From Neodiprion pinetum (taxonomy: Eukaryota; Arthropoda; Insecta; Hymenoptera; Diprionidae): DNA of 64,000 nt. The stretch's first letter is position 1. Every line of letters starts with the position of its first letter. The position numbers and the translations under genes were made by a program. The DNA is taken from positions 28,933,456 to 28,997,455 of the forward strand of contig NC_060233.1 of NCBI RefSeq assembly GCF_021155775.2, written 5' to 3'. Below, one piece after another: positions 26,395 through 37,998 of this stretch. The notes beneath the pieces were generated by a model. It did no database searches and was not told where the DNA came from. It saw nothing but the letters and a program-made list of their open reading frames with translations.

Positions 26395-26700
26395 TTTCAG
26401 ACTTTTGCGAGAGCTTGCTTCTCTCCAAATTAGTAACCCCATAGGTTTTGACGCGTGAGTTTGCGAGTATCAAAATTTGTGACATAAATGGCCGTATCTT
26501 TTGACAACGTTCAATTAAAATCTCGAATTTTCAACACCTCCGAGGGACCGTAGACCTTGGTATTTCATATTTATTTCAACTTGATACCTCTACCCGTTCC
26601 TGAGAAAAAGGGTCTTGACCGACGGACGAATTCCGCCAACCAAGCGATCCTACAAGGGTTCGGTTTCTTCCTTTCGAGGTACGAAAGATTCTTTTTTTTT
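26395..26700 (+). mobile_element. Probable decayed transposon tail
   Basis: The stretch runs through CCTGAGAAAAAGGGTCTTGA and CCGACGGACGA to GATCCTACAAGGGTTCGGTT, then a T/C run and GAGGTACGAAAG. A tail of this layout (a GACGGACG motif, then GATCCTA-AAGGGTTCCGTTTT and a GGTACGGAACCC-like inverse) is, from my general familiarity, common at the ends of dispersed insect elements. Here the inverse half has decayed. The exact family is not known to me. Confidence 0.4.
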
Positions 26701-29484
26701 ATTCTTTCTCAAAGAATTTCTCTTCCCGACTAAAACGTGAATAATGAATAACTCGACTAATGAATTAATCCGCGTATGACGCACGAATCTGAGATAAAAA
26801 ATCGCGAGATAAAAGGGATGCAATTAGTTAATTGCGCCGCGAACGAACAGACAGAGGAATTCGCAAGCCTTCGCAAAGTTGGCGCGTACATGAAATTTGA
26901 AGTTTTCGCCACCCGCAGCAGCATTGGCATCGTGTAAAGTTTATCCTTGGTGAGAGAGGCGGGGACGAGGAGGGTGAGCAAAGGTAGTCACGGCTAGGTA
27001 GATGAGCCAATGTTGGGTCAGGTTAGGTTAGGTTAGGTTAGAAACACACAAGGAGCACAGGTGCGTTCAGAATTCAACCCCGGGGCGATCAAACAACGCC
27101 TCGTTAGTCGAGCCCAAATAATTTGTTTTCAGAAGCTGAGCAGAGGGAGTCCCGCCACCCCCCCCCCCCCCCCCCCCCCTCGCGTCTATTGTTTCAAAGT
27201 TTTCCTCGGCAAGGCGACGTGGTCGATACGAAATCTTCCCGAATGGAAAAGCCCGGGTTTCTCAATTACCAACCCTAAATCAGGATCTCACGGTCGCCCG
27301 AGTGGGGAAAGTAAATTCGAGGTAAAGGAGAAAAAAAAAAAAAAAAAAAACAATTCGACAGGAAGTTGAGTCTAAACTGCAAATGAATTGAACCGAGGAT
27401 AAGACAGAGGGGGAGGGAAAAAAAATTGAAACGAAAAAAAAAAAGAAGAAAACTTGACAAAACTCGGATCGGAATTCTTAAGTGAATTACGTAAATGTTA
27501 TTATACAGTCGGCGCTAAGGAAGAGAAATAAATTCATGTTTGTTTGTCTGATATTTTATCTTTTTTTTTTTTTTTTCACCCACTCTGCGAACGCCTCGTC
27601 TTTTTCCTTAAATTCAAACCGACCCTCAAAAAGTACGGACGTTAATTTTCTTTTCTCTTTATTTACGCGTCTTCATTTTCTTCGTCTTCTTCTTCTTTTT
27701 CTTCCCCTTCTTCCTCTTCGTTGCTTACAACTTTTGAAGCAAAATAAGCTTCATGCATCTTGGCGAGATTTAAACGGAAGAGGGAAGAAGAAGAAAAAAG
27801 AAAGGAAAGGAAAGGAGCGAGCCTGGACGACGTCGGCATTTTACTTAATTAATTATTCGTTAGCGCGAGAGGAAGGTTAAATGGAAAACTGCTCGTCTCA
27901 CGCTTGTTGATCGTGAATCATAAGGGGTAATACTTGACCCGAAACGAATGTCTCTTAAGGCTGCACGGTTGCCTCGTCAGTAACGACAGCTAAACTTGTC
28001 TGCTCGTTTCTTTCGTGTACGTAACTAAAATTTTATACCTTAATTAGCGTTGGCGGTAAGCAGGCGGTGGGCGTAACGTTATACATTATATGCCTAAATA
28101 TACGTATATACATTATATACCTAAGTATCCTCTTTCACGAGGCTCGGCTCGGTAATTGTTACGAAGGAAAAATTATACTGGCTGAAGTTTCTCCATCCAG
28201 CGTAGGTCGAAGCGTGTAATCCGAGGCCGCGTAAACTACCTGGCTCATCATGAATGAAAACGGCGGGGAGGGGGGAAACTTAATTGATACAATTATCGTT
28301 CGGGATTGATTTCAGCGCAAGCCAATCAGAAAACTGGAACCAAGAGTGAAAAAAAATAATTATACGACCGTTCGCTTCAAGCAAAAATTTACATCTGTCG
28401 TAGGTACACAAGTGTTCGTTTAAATAGCCATCGCCTCGCTTTTCCAAGTTTCATTTCCTCGTGCCAAACGATAAAACTATTTGCGTAACACCTTTCTAAG
28501 CAGCTGGATAATTAACGCAAAGTATAACTGTTATCTAAACAGCACAATTTCAAATTAAATGTAGTATATATGCATATGTATTCTCATGAGAAAAATGATA
28601 TATTTATTACTTGCTGAAAATAAGAAAACAAGAAAATCTCTTTCCAAGTACTTGGTTAAATTACACACGAAATTCAGTAGATAAAGTGACGGAATTAATT
28701 GTTCACACCATTTTCACATATATTTAAATTTCAATAAAAATATTATTATAATTTACTAACCGGAATTACGGATAATCAGGATTGAACCACGAAAGTCAGT
28801 GAAACATGCAAGCGTATAATTTACTTGGGGTGAGCATGATTTTTAGATTTTTATCGTACGATGCGACAGGCAATGTGCCAATTCCAATTTCGCTAACTGC
28901 ACTTTCGTTCAAGTGAAAAAGATCTTTAGTCCAATTTTCCACAAGGATTCGGAGTCCCCACGGAAAATTTCAAATGACTGATCAAATATCGATGTATAAG
29001 GAATGGCTACTCAAGCATTGTACGCGGAGACAGATTTATTTATGGCACATGTAGTATGCAACGTGTTTACAATAGTCACATCAAACGCTTATCCATATTG
29101 CAGGTGTATGGTTAATCCTTTCGTACGGGATCCCGTGAATTATTCCAGGGTGAAATTCGGCGGTTTCAGCTACGCCCGTTCATTGCCTGTTCCTCTATTC
29201 CCTATTCCCTTTGGATTTTGACTATTCCCCATTTAGCGCTAGCAGTCTGCAGGGAACAGCCAGACGGTTCAACGTGTGTCGGCACGCGTGAAATTTAATC
29301 AGATTTTTTCATATACCGGGAAGAACATAGGATCATAATTATAATTCTGCGTTCCATTCAACTTGTAAGCAGTATTCCGTTCCAAGTTTGCGATTTTGAT
29401 TTCACTTTTTTCTCAGTTTCACTACGAGATACACGTGCGTTCTGCGTTTATAAAATTTTTATACTTGTGAGATACGAAGATCTT
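26701..29484. other. No gene seen; contains TTAGG array and 22-base C run
   Basis: Holds the TTAGG array at 27021 and a C run at 27158-27179, which accounts for a Pro-rich frame. There are also A runs near 27331-27350 and T-rich sequence near 27560. The 132-codon frame at 27482-27880 is Phe/Leu/Ser-rich low complexity. Confidence 0.4.
27021..27041. repeat. Interstitial telomere-type repeat (TTAGG)4
   Basis: Four GGTTA units and a trailing G, preceded by GGGTCA. TTAGG is the canonical arthropod telomere unit. Confidence 0.9.
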
Positions 29485-30172
29485 TTTAAAAATACTAAAA
29501 AAAAAAAAACGGAAGATATCGGAGTTATGAAGAAAACCTTGTAAGATATTGATGATTTATTTTAAATCATTTCAAAATCGTTGAAAATCCAGCAGATTCA
29601 TTCGATTTCATTCTACAATGGCTCATTTTATTCGAAAGTTTATCTTCTACAAATTCACCGAAACACTTTTTTTTTTATCGACACGCTGGCGTCGTGAAAT
29701 ATTTAATTTTATAACATTACACCGATGTCAATAATCGTCAATGTATAGCGATATTAAATAAATTATAGCACAAAAAAAAAAAACAAAAAAACAAAATCAG
29801 TTCCAGTGACACCGTAGAAAATAGCTTACCGAATAAAATGATTCATTTTAGAGCGAAGTTGAACGAATCTGTTACATTTTTTGCAATTTTAAAGCGATTC
29901 AAAATGAAGCGTCGACATCAAACTTTTGTTTGAAATGAGGATATTTTATATATTCTTTATTTTATGGGGCAGGATTAAAGTTCTGAATTTGAAAAGTTCC
30001 GAAAGGGCCTAATTCCGAATTGTTTAGTGGCAAAATTTGTTTCTCAAACTCGGAATTTCAACCCCACCCGATTTTTAGTAAACATCTTCGTAGTTTTACA
30101 CGAATATAATAATATAATAAATACTCGTCGTCCGATCGTCTCGTAATTAAATGAATAAAAAATATCAATATT
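29485..30172. repeat. Old dispersed repeat H, copy 2
   Basis: Collinear with 1890-2460 (see that entry). A segment at about 29990-30060, containing GTTCTGAATTTGAAAAGTTC and CAAACTCGGAATTTCAACCC, has no equivalent in copy 1 and may be a small insertion. Confidence 0.5.
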
Positions 30173-32721
30173 TGGCCATCCTGCAAATCTCCTCAATAAC
30201 AATCAATTCAGTTGTACAAAATCAAGCTGTGATATTTGATGGATTGACAATAAATTGGGTACGTAAGCTTTTCGAGCGCTAATTTGTACCCAGCAATCAG
30301 CGACCCGTATAAAACGGAGCCAAGATGCGTCACGTAATTAGCGATCGTTAAACCACTCGAGTCAAAATCTCGTTAAAATGAGGGAAATTTCACGGTGCTG
30401 TCAGTTGAATGAAAAACGGTGATCGTTGGAGAGTGGTGAACGAATGTCGGAAGAAGAGAGTGTTAAACGTACATATTTTGCGCATAATATTGATTAACGG
30501 ATACGGAAGTCCGATAAAAATGTTTGCCGAAGCCTTCATCTTCGTCGTCATCAGAGAAGTAGGAGGCGGAGGAGAAGCGCGTTTATACGTTCAACTTAGT
30601 TCGCCTCGATAAATTTTCGGCACCTACCCGAAAGACACGTAACCACCAACGCGCATTTAACACCCGGACGCGTTTCAGCCGCTTAAACACTATCCTGTTA
30701 CATCGGTAATATACGTTTGATGTAATTTTAGAAAAGTTATCGATTTGGAGGAAAATTTCAATGAAAGTAACTTTTCCCCCCTAATAACGATTGCATTTTT
30801 TTCTTCTTTTATACAGCAATTATTTCATATTCTGCGGTGTATTTTCTGAAACTCGAACAGGCGATGCAGTGGATGCAAATTGCATGAAAACCTCGAGACG
30901 TCGATTGCGAATTGACATCCGGAGTGATCGCTGCCGCCGCTGTTGGATTGGGAGCTTTTTGCTCGGGGGTAGCGAATTCTCTTCGGCTCCGTATACATGC
31001 ATAAGCAGCGTACCCCATGAATACAAATAAGCGTCGTGGCGACGAGCTCGCGGGTCGCTCGGTTCGGGCATAACGAGCCCGAATAAGAATTCGAAATTTA
31101 GGCAAACGTCGCGACGGATGTATAGAGCCTTCGGAGATAGTAAGTGGGCCCCGAAATAAGTCCCAAGCTTATTATAACGTATCGGATCAGAGAAGTTATA
31201 ACGCGGCGAGGAGTCGAAAACCTGGACGATAATCTCACAGGGGATGAAAAGCACTTTTATTGCCGACTCAACCGTAACGTTAATTTTTTTTTTTTTTACT
31301 TGAAAAGTAGGACAAGAGTGGCATATTATTTCCTCTTAACTTTTCTCCCTCATCAGCGAGAAAAACTAGCACTTTTCTCCCACATGTGCGAGAAATACGA
31401 GGCCAAGACCCGCCAGCGGGAATAATCCTCGACTTTATTCCCTTGTTACGTAATGTACCGCTAGTTTTAAAACACTCGCTCGCTAAAGTTCGCTCGGGCT
31501 CGGATGCCTAGTGTAACTGGTTTTTGTGCTCGTGCGCTCGTTTACTCGTTGTCAGTGTTTTACCAGATGACACAGTTGTCGGGAAGACTGGCGTGCGATG
31601 ACTCCCCAAAAAATTCTGGTATTTGCTTCACAGTATACAGAATGAACACCGTCTTTGTGCATGTGACGCAAACCGAATCTGCCCGTAAGATCTTTTCTAT
31701 ATAATGCTACAAATCACGTTTACACATGCATGTAAGTATAACGTATTGTGATTTTATGACAATAAATTTCGTCAAAAAATACCACAGAACAATCAGCCAA
31801 ATTCTGACAGATTTGAAACACGAAACACAGCAATTTTAGCTCTAATTGAACGACGTTATTGTCATCTATTCCTATGTACCTATATAATGCCAAACACTCA
31901 CCAATTTCAATATGTTGATCCTGGTCCTTCGGTTTTTTTTTGTCCGATTCAAAATGTTATCTGAAGCATGCATATTGGTTTCACAGTGCAAAACATAACC
32001 TGTTCGATAATCATACTTGTAAACTTGAAAATTAGCCCGGAAGGTCAAAAGTCACCAGGTCAAGGACCTGGACAGCCAGAAGGATCCAGGAGGTTGAGAA
32101 GCCGGTACTCGAAATTTCCGGAGCCCGATTCTCATCCGTCCGCTCTACTGCGCGGTTGTTTCCAGACTGAGGAATTCGGTTAGCTGATTTTGGTCTATAG
32201 ATATCGATGACGTCAAGAGAAAAGAAAATTTTGGGTGACGTCACTTTCTGAACATCCGAACATCCAAACTTTGGTTTTGATCTTTAATACTATGTACGAT
32301 GTATGATGTATGACGATACGATGTATGATTACTCCTCTCGCGAGAGAGAAGACTCGATTGGACGACTGCTAATTCCTGCATCGTTCCTCCCCAAAGTTGA
32401 TCGGCATTATTTTTCAGCGATCAGGAATGAAATTACGGTATAAAAGTTTCCCCGCGTGTTTTTGCGATCCTCGCTCTTTTCGCCAGTTGTAGTTCATCAT
32501 TTCCGTGTCATCTTTATTTCTATATTTGATACGAATATTATAGGTATACTGCAGACACAAGAAAGCCAGAGGTAAAATGTAAAGTTGCAAGCTTGGCGCG
32601 GTCGCGGAATTGCCCTGGTAAGGTTCCAAGAACCGCTGGTGAAGAAGAGGATGACACCGTTCTTCGAACGAACAAAACGTAACGGAATTCATTCAATTCC
32701 ATCCATTTTATACTTATATTA
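30173..32721. other. No accepted gene; GC-richer patch 30880-31140
   Basis: A 144-codon minus-strand frame (30820-31254) overlaps a 98-codon minus-strand and a 79-codon plus-strand frame in a GC-richer patch. None has a recognisable domain. A plus-strand GATAGTAAGTGG near 31136 resembles a donor. The patch could be an untranslated exon or a regulatory element. Confidence 0.35.
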
Positions 32722-33350
32722 TTATGTATGAGGCATTCAACTCCAGACCGACCTAAGTCTGATGATCCTCATCATCGGCAATTTTTTTTATTTGTAGTAC
32801 GGCGTAGAGTATACAAAATAAAACAATTTTCACCGAGTTGTAGATTTTTTCAATCACGAGTTTTATTTTTACTGATCCCAAAAATAGGAAAACCTATTTT
32901 ACGAATGAATAGCTTTGTTCCATAGTCTCTAAATTTTTCTCATGAATTCTTTGTTAGAAAACGAAAATTTTGAGATCAAGATGGAAAGCTTTTGGTTCAG
33001 CAGTTAGAGGCGAAACAAGTAATTAGAAAGTGAAAAAAATCTAATGGAGTGTAAATTTGAAAAATACGAATCAATATTTCATAAGTTTTCCCTCACTTTT
33101 CAATTACCTGTTTCGCCTATATCTTGGTCTGAAACTTTTTGTTTTCTAACAGAGATTTCGTAAGTCAAATTTGAAGATAATCGATTGGATTTGTTCATTC
33201 GAAAATTGGGTTTTCGTGTTTTTGAGAGCAGTAAAAATCGAACTCATAGTCCAAACAAATCTAAAACCCTGCAAAAGATGTTTCTTTTTTTTTTTTTTGT
33301 ACACTCCACGGTATTCTTAAGACTAAAAAAAATCGCCTCACATACAACGC
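32722..33350. mobile_element. Foldback element, about 630 bp
   Basis: The two arms are inverse and diverged. TTGTTAGAAAACGAAAA near 32951 pairs with TTTTTGTTTTCTAACAGAG near 33138. GAGTTTTATTTTTACTG near 32858 pairs with CAGTAAAAATCGAACTC near 33228. GTATGAGGC near 32724 pairs with GCCTCACATAC near 33337. The left arm carries about 35 extra bases. No coding frame. Boundaries are approximate and no target duplication was established. Confidence 0.65.
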
Positions 33351-36300
33351 CCAAGAATAAGTTTGAAATTTGAATTATATTATGATAATCAGCTTCTCTA
33401 TACGGTTGTTAATAATCGCGGAACAATGTGTTAGAAAATCATTACACATATTACAAGAACAAGATAAAGAGTCGTGCAAATGGAGAAGCTCGCGTAGCGT
33501 AATACGTACGTACAAAGGAAATCCAATGAAAGGCTTTCACTCGTCGTTTCCGACAAAGCAGGAGGAACGGTTTCAAAAGGTGAATTCTTCCTTTGCAGTT
33601 TGTCATAGCGTAAACAAGACACTGCACACAGAGGGATGTGGAAAAAGATCGCAATGAAATCAGGAAATGCGAGGAATAAAGAGGAAGAAAGAACTGGCAA
33701 AGACGCGGTGAGAGAAGGCTAAAAGATATCCTTAAAGTACCGATAGTCACTAAGCTGAAACTAATCGCTGCGTCGATTAATCGAGTCGAAAAAAAAAGAA
33801 AAAAAACGAACACGACTCAATTGAATCGGTAAAAATTAATCGATTAAACAATTGTTTCGTATTTTTTTTTTTTTCTTTTTTTGAAACGTCGCATAAGAAA
33901 CGAAAATTTCGTAAATTTCAGTACGTAGTCTTAATAGTGGAAAGGTTTGTTGATCATTTATAGTTTTATTCAAAATGTATTTTTTATTTCAGGTGAAAAT
34001 ATTCATTTATCTTTCACTTGTTATATCAAATAGGTACTTGGTGACTACGCCAATGATAATAATCGATACTTTAATCATATAAATTGATACCGTATCGCGT
34101 CGTTCATGGGAGCAAAGAAACAAAAAAACCGATCACGAGAAATAACAATCGAGTTTGAAAAGTAATCGATTCATGTTCGGTCATTCTTACCCTAAGTTCG
34201 GTTTGCAATTGGCCGTATTGCACCAGGCTGCTTGTGTTTCAATAGATCCTGTATACGTACTGCGAATTACCAATTGTTGTCTCCCGCGAACGGAACCGCT
34301 GTGTACAGAATCGCGTATCGCTGCTAACCGCGTAATGCATATTAATCAGAGACAGCCGGTTCTGTCACAAGCCAATTCTATCCATTTCCATCCACGCGCG
34401 GCATGCACACCGATACGCGGTATACGGTTTACACATACACAACGGAATCAACCTCGACACACATCGTACGAAAATTTCGTTCGAAATTCGAATCACGCGC
34501 ATCTGGAAAACAGATGCTAAGGTATAAGAGAAGCTTATTGTTAGATATTCGCAGCGTAGCCGCTACGCGATTTGGATATATTTGTTCTTAAATTTAAGTC
34601 GGGTCAAGCTCGTCTCCGAATTTTCGAGACGGCTTTTAACAGGTGCGTATTAGTTTGAACATTCGCTTTCCGACTTTCTACGGTGAAGCGGCGTGTTTGA
34701 AAAATTGAAAAACCCCCGATTTCTCGTACATACAGACGGAGTTAGCTTTTCCTCAGCTCAATCAAAAGGCGTCGGACTTTGTGCAACAAGGGGTACGAGG
34801 AAAAGTGTTCGTAGTTTGGGAAATGAGCTGTTAGATATAAGACGATAGAGTTCCACGAGCCTCTTCTTATCGAGGACCGGAATTTTCCTGAAAAAATTGC
34901 CTCTCCGTCTCGCCCCTTCCGCACCCTTACATTATTCGCCCCGCAGTGCGAGAAGTACACGGTTCGTTTATCTTTATCATTTTCGTTCATGCGGCAATTC
35001 TCGCAGATTTCAAATTACCCTCTTTTTCTCTGTTCTTTTATTTATTTTTTATATCATTTTTCAATCCTGCAGATCGGGCAACTCAAACGCGTTGTGGGTT
35101 TCTTGTTTTTTTACCAAACGCATGCGTTACGCCCCGGCGTACTTTTTTAAAAATTCTATTTTATCTGAAACAATCGCGCCTTTATTGTCGCTTCGAGATT
35201 TTTCTCTAACCCGTTGAGTGACAACTAGTTCCATCCCCCATAGTAAAAGTCACGCAGAGACCGATAGCAGTCCTCGATATTATACGGCGTAAGACTTCAA
35301 GTTGGTCAGTACCGAGAACCGAACTAAGAAACGCTGGGCTAAGTACCAGTTTCTCAATTTAAAAATTTCTCTTTCTCTTAAAATGTATTTCAAATCAATA
35401 AATCAGGACAAATCGCTTACGTCAGAAGCATCGAATTAAATTAGATTATACTTAGTAAACAGTCTGAATGCGTGGGTGAAAGTTGCAGCAGGATAAATGT
35501 TGTTAATATTTTAATTACACAATAGGCGAGACTAAAAATCGATGGATTACTCAAATCGAACTCCAGCAAGAAAGGCTGACTCAGAAGTCCAACTTCAGGT
35601 CAATTTCGCATTTGATCGGCTAATTACCGCGCGCATTAATTCACCAAAGTTGCAACCGCGAGCTTTCGAATCATCAAGCCCAAGAAGCTGTTTGTCTTCC
35701 GTTTGTAAAGTCGCTAAGAGAATTGACGTCAACCCGGGTTCGCCTTTGCGGGCAGAGTAGCGTTGGAAAATTTAAATTCCGACCGACCTAAGTCTCGTGG
35801 AAATTCGTTAACGTCTGGCATTTAGTTTATTTTATTAATCGAAAAGGACTCGCAATCACTTTCGATTCAATTTTACTGCAATAAATACACGTGTGTAATT
35901 TTTCCAATTTCCGTAATTAAATTTAACTTCTACCGCGACTCAGCAGAATCGAGTAATATTAAAATATAAGAATAACAAATAATTACGCTACCACATTCAA
36001 TTAATAATACTTTAATCATTTTGTACTATAACTAATTTGTGAGTGGACTGAACCGTTATATTGAAAAATAAATTTTCGGCGCATAAATAAAAATTCCACA
36101 TTCATAAAGACTAAGTGGTTCATTATCGTCATTTTAAATTCATCAACCCTTCCGATATCGAGGCTAGGCTCTGATCCAGATTACAACTGATCACGGACCG
36201 ATTACGAACACCTGACGGCTTTCAGTCTCTACGATCCATCCATATAGAGATAAGTTAATACGAGTAGTTTTCTTCAATATTGTGCGAATCATTGTTTTCG

Positions 36301-37581
36301 CCATTTTATAAAAATTGTGTATTTCAAACGTAAGGTGACGAGCTTCTCTTTTCAGCAATAGAGATGAAACATTTTATTCTCTGAGTACTGTAAATAATAT
36401 CCGTTTAGATATTTCGAGAGAGTCTTTTGTTTTCAGCTCGTCCCGGTCATGTCATTTTCATTATTTTAATTAATTACTGGTTTCATTGCAAATTAAATAC
36501 AATAGTTTACTTTTAATCTAAAAACATAGATATTATACCAATTATAATCAACCGACCAACCGTAGAACTAATAATAATCCTTTAGGATATACGTTTCTTG
36601 GTAACGACTACATTAGGTACACATACCTAGTTTATTTCGTTTAATATTACATTTGTTGATGAGCGTAAACGGTTGAATTTAACCTTTTCTGCAGTTAGCT
36701 TGTATTTGAATATTAATCCCCCGTCAAAGTTACTTTCATTTACTAATTTATTCATATTTTACCCATAATAATGTTTCATCCGGTTTCATTTCATCAATTT
36801 GCTACCGTACGTTTCACTCGCAAATCGTTCGGAGAATATACGTTATCTTTTACCAGATTAATTCATATTCAACCATTTATTTTAACGGATAACCCATCCT
36901 ACATTATCAGTATAAATTAGATATTGCCTTTGATCGTTTATAATTATTCACAACCACGGCTCTTCCACGTCTCAGCTCCATGAAAAACATAAAATTACGG
37001 CAGGGGGATTTAAGGAGACCATCACGTTAAGGGAAAACGATCACTTACGTAACAGCCAACCAGCATTGCTGAAAAATCGGCCCACTGACTATCGACGGAT
37101 CGTTTCAAATGCGGTTTTCCACGTGTAAACTTTAAACGATGATTTTTTCTACACGAGGCAACTCGAAATGCGATCATTACTCGAGGCGATCGCGAGTCGA
37201 TCGAGGGTCGCGAGGAGTCGACAATTTCAGAGATAGCAGTGGCATCATGGACGTAATATACAGACGTTGGGGTGGAACAGTCGTTTCCCTAGCAAATGCT
37301 TCGTTCATTTTACGATTCGATTGCAACTTTCACGCGCTAGTGGGCACAAGTAAAAGATAGGAGAACTCGCCAAGGAGTCTGTGCAAGGATCGAGAAACGG
37401 TGCTCTCCGCTAAGTATTTCCCGATTTCCGGTTGTCCGAACGCCCGCAGCGCTCGCTTGGCTCATTGTCAGCTATTGCCTTATTTATTTCGACACGCCAT
37501 ATAATCATCGAGCGATGCGTTCGGACTGCAGTGAATTCGTTCCTTAATATGACAGTAATAATATGTATAATTCGTGTAATA
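33351..37581. other. No gene seen
   Basis: Mostly unique AT-rich DNA. Frames at 33451-33813 (minus) and 34155-34520 (plus, 121 codons, non-ATG start) show no domain, no signal and no paired splice sites. The 35770-37000 stretch is especially AT-rich. Confidence 0.4.
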
Positions 37582-37998
37582 CGCTGAGAAAAATTACGTT
37601 TGGTACAGTAACTAGAAAAATTCAGTAATACAGGTATCGTTAAAAAAAACTCGTCGAATATTGTTGGAATTACGAAAAACCAAGTTTTACGTAACCATTT
37701 TACGCTACCGTCGATCCTTTTTTGGTAATCGCAATGCAAAATCAGTTTCTGAGGTTTACTCTACTTTTTTAGTTAAACAAGGCTTTAAGGTGAATTTATT
37801 CTTGCACGAGCATTAAATTTTCGCAACAGTTGCAAGAAAATATAGCAACAGCGATCGTAATGAGAAAGAATAGTAACGGATACTAGAAAACTAATTTTCA
37901 TTTTCTACCTAGAACTATATTTTTCGATTGTTGTAAAAAATGAAAATAGTTAAGGACTGAGCGGTAACCGTAACTAAAAATTTCTCTCACAATCAGTG
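37582..37998 (+). mobile_element. Family G, full-length copy (417 bp)
   Basis: Starts CGCTGAGAAAAATTACG and ends with TTTCTCTCACAATCAGTG, where a few extra bases interrupt the usual CTCTCAGTG end. The interior matches the 20.9 kb copy closely. Short frames inside are repeat-derived. Confidence 0.85.

Noticed and set aside
32746..35795. Shared 15-mer GACCGACCTAAGTCT at about 32746 and 35781
   Set aside because: A 15-base match between two places is expected about once or twice by chance in a window this size, and no similarity extends beyond it.
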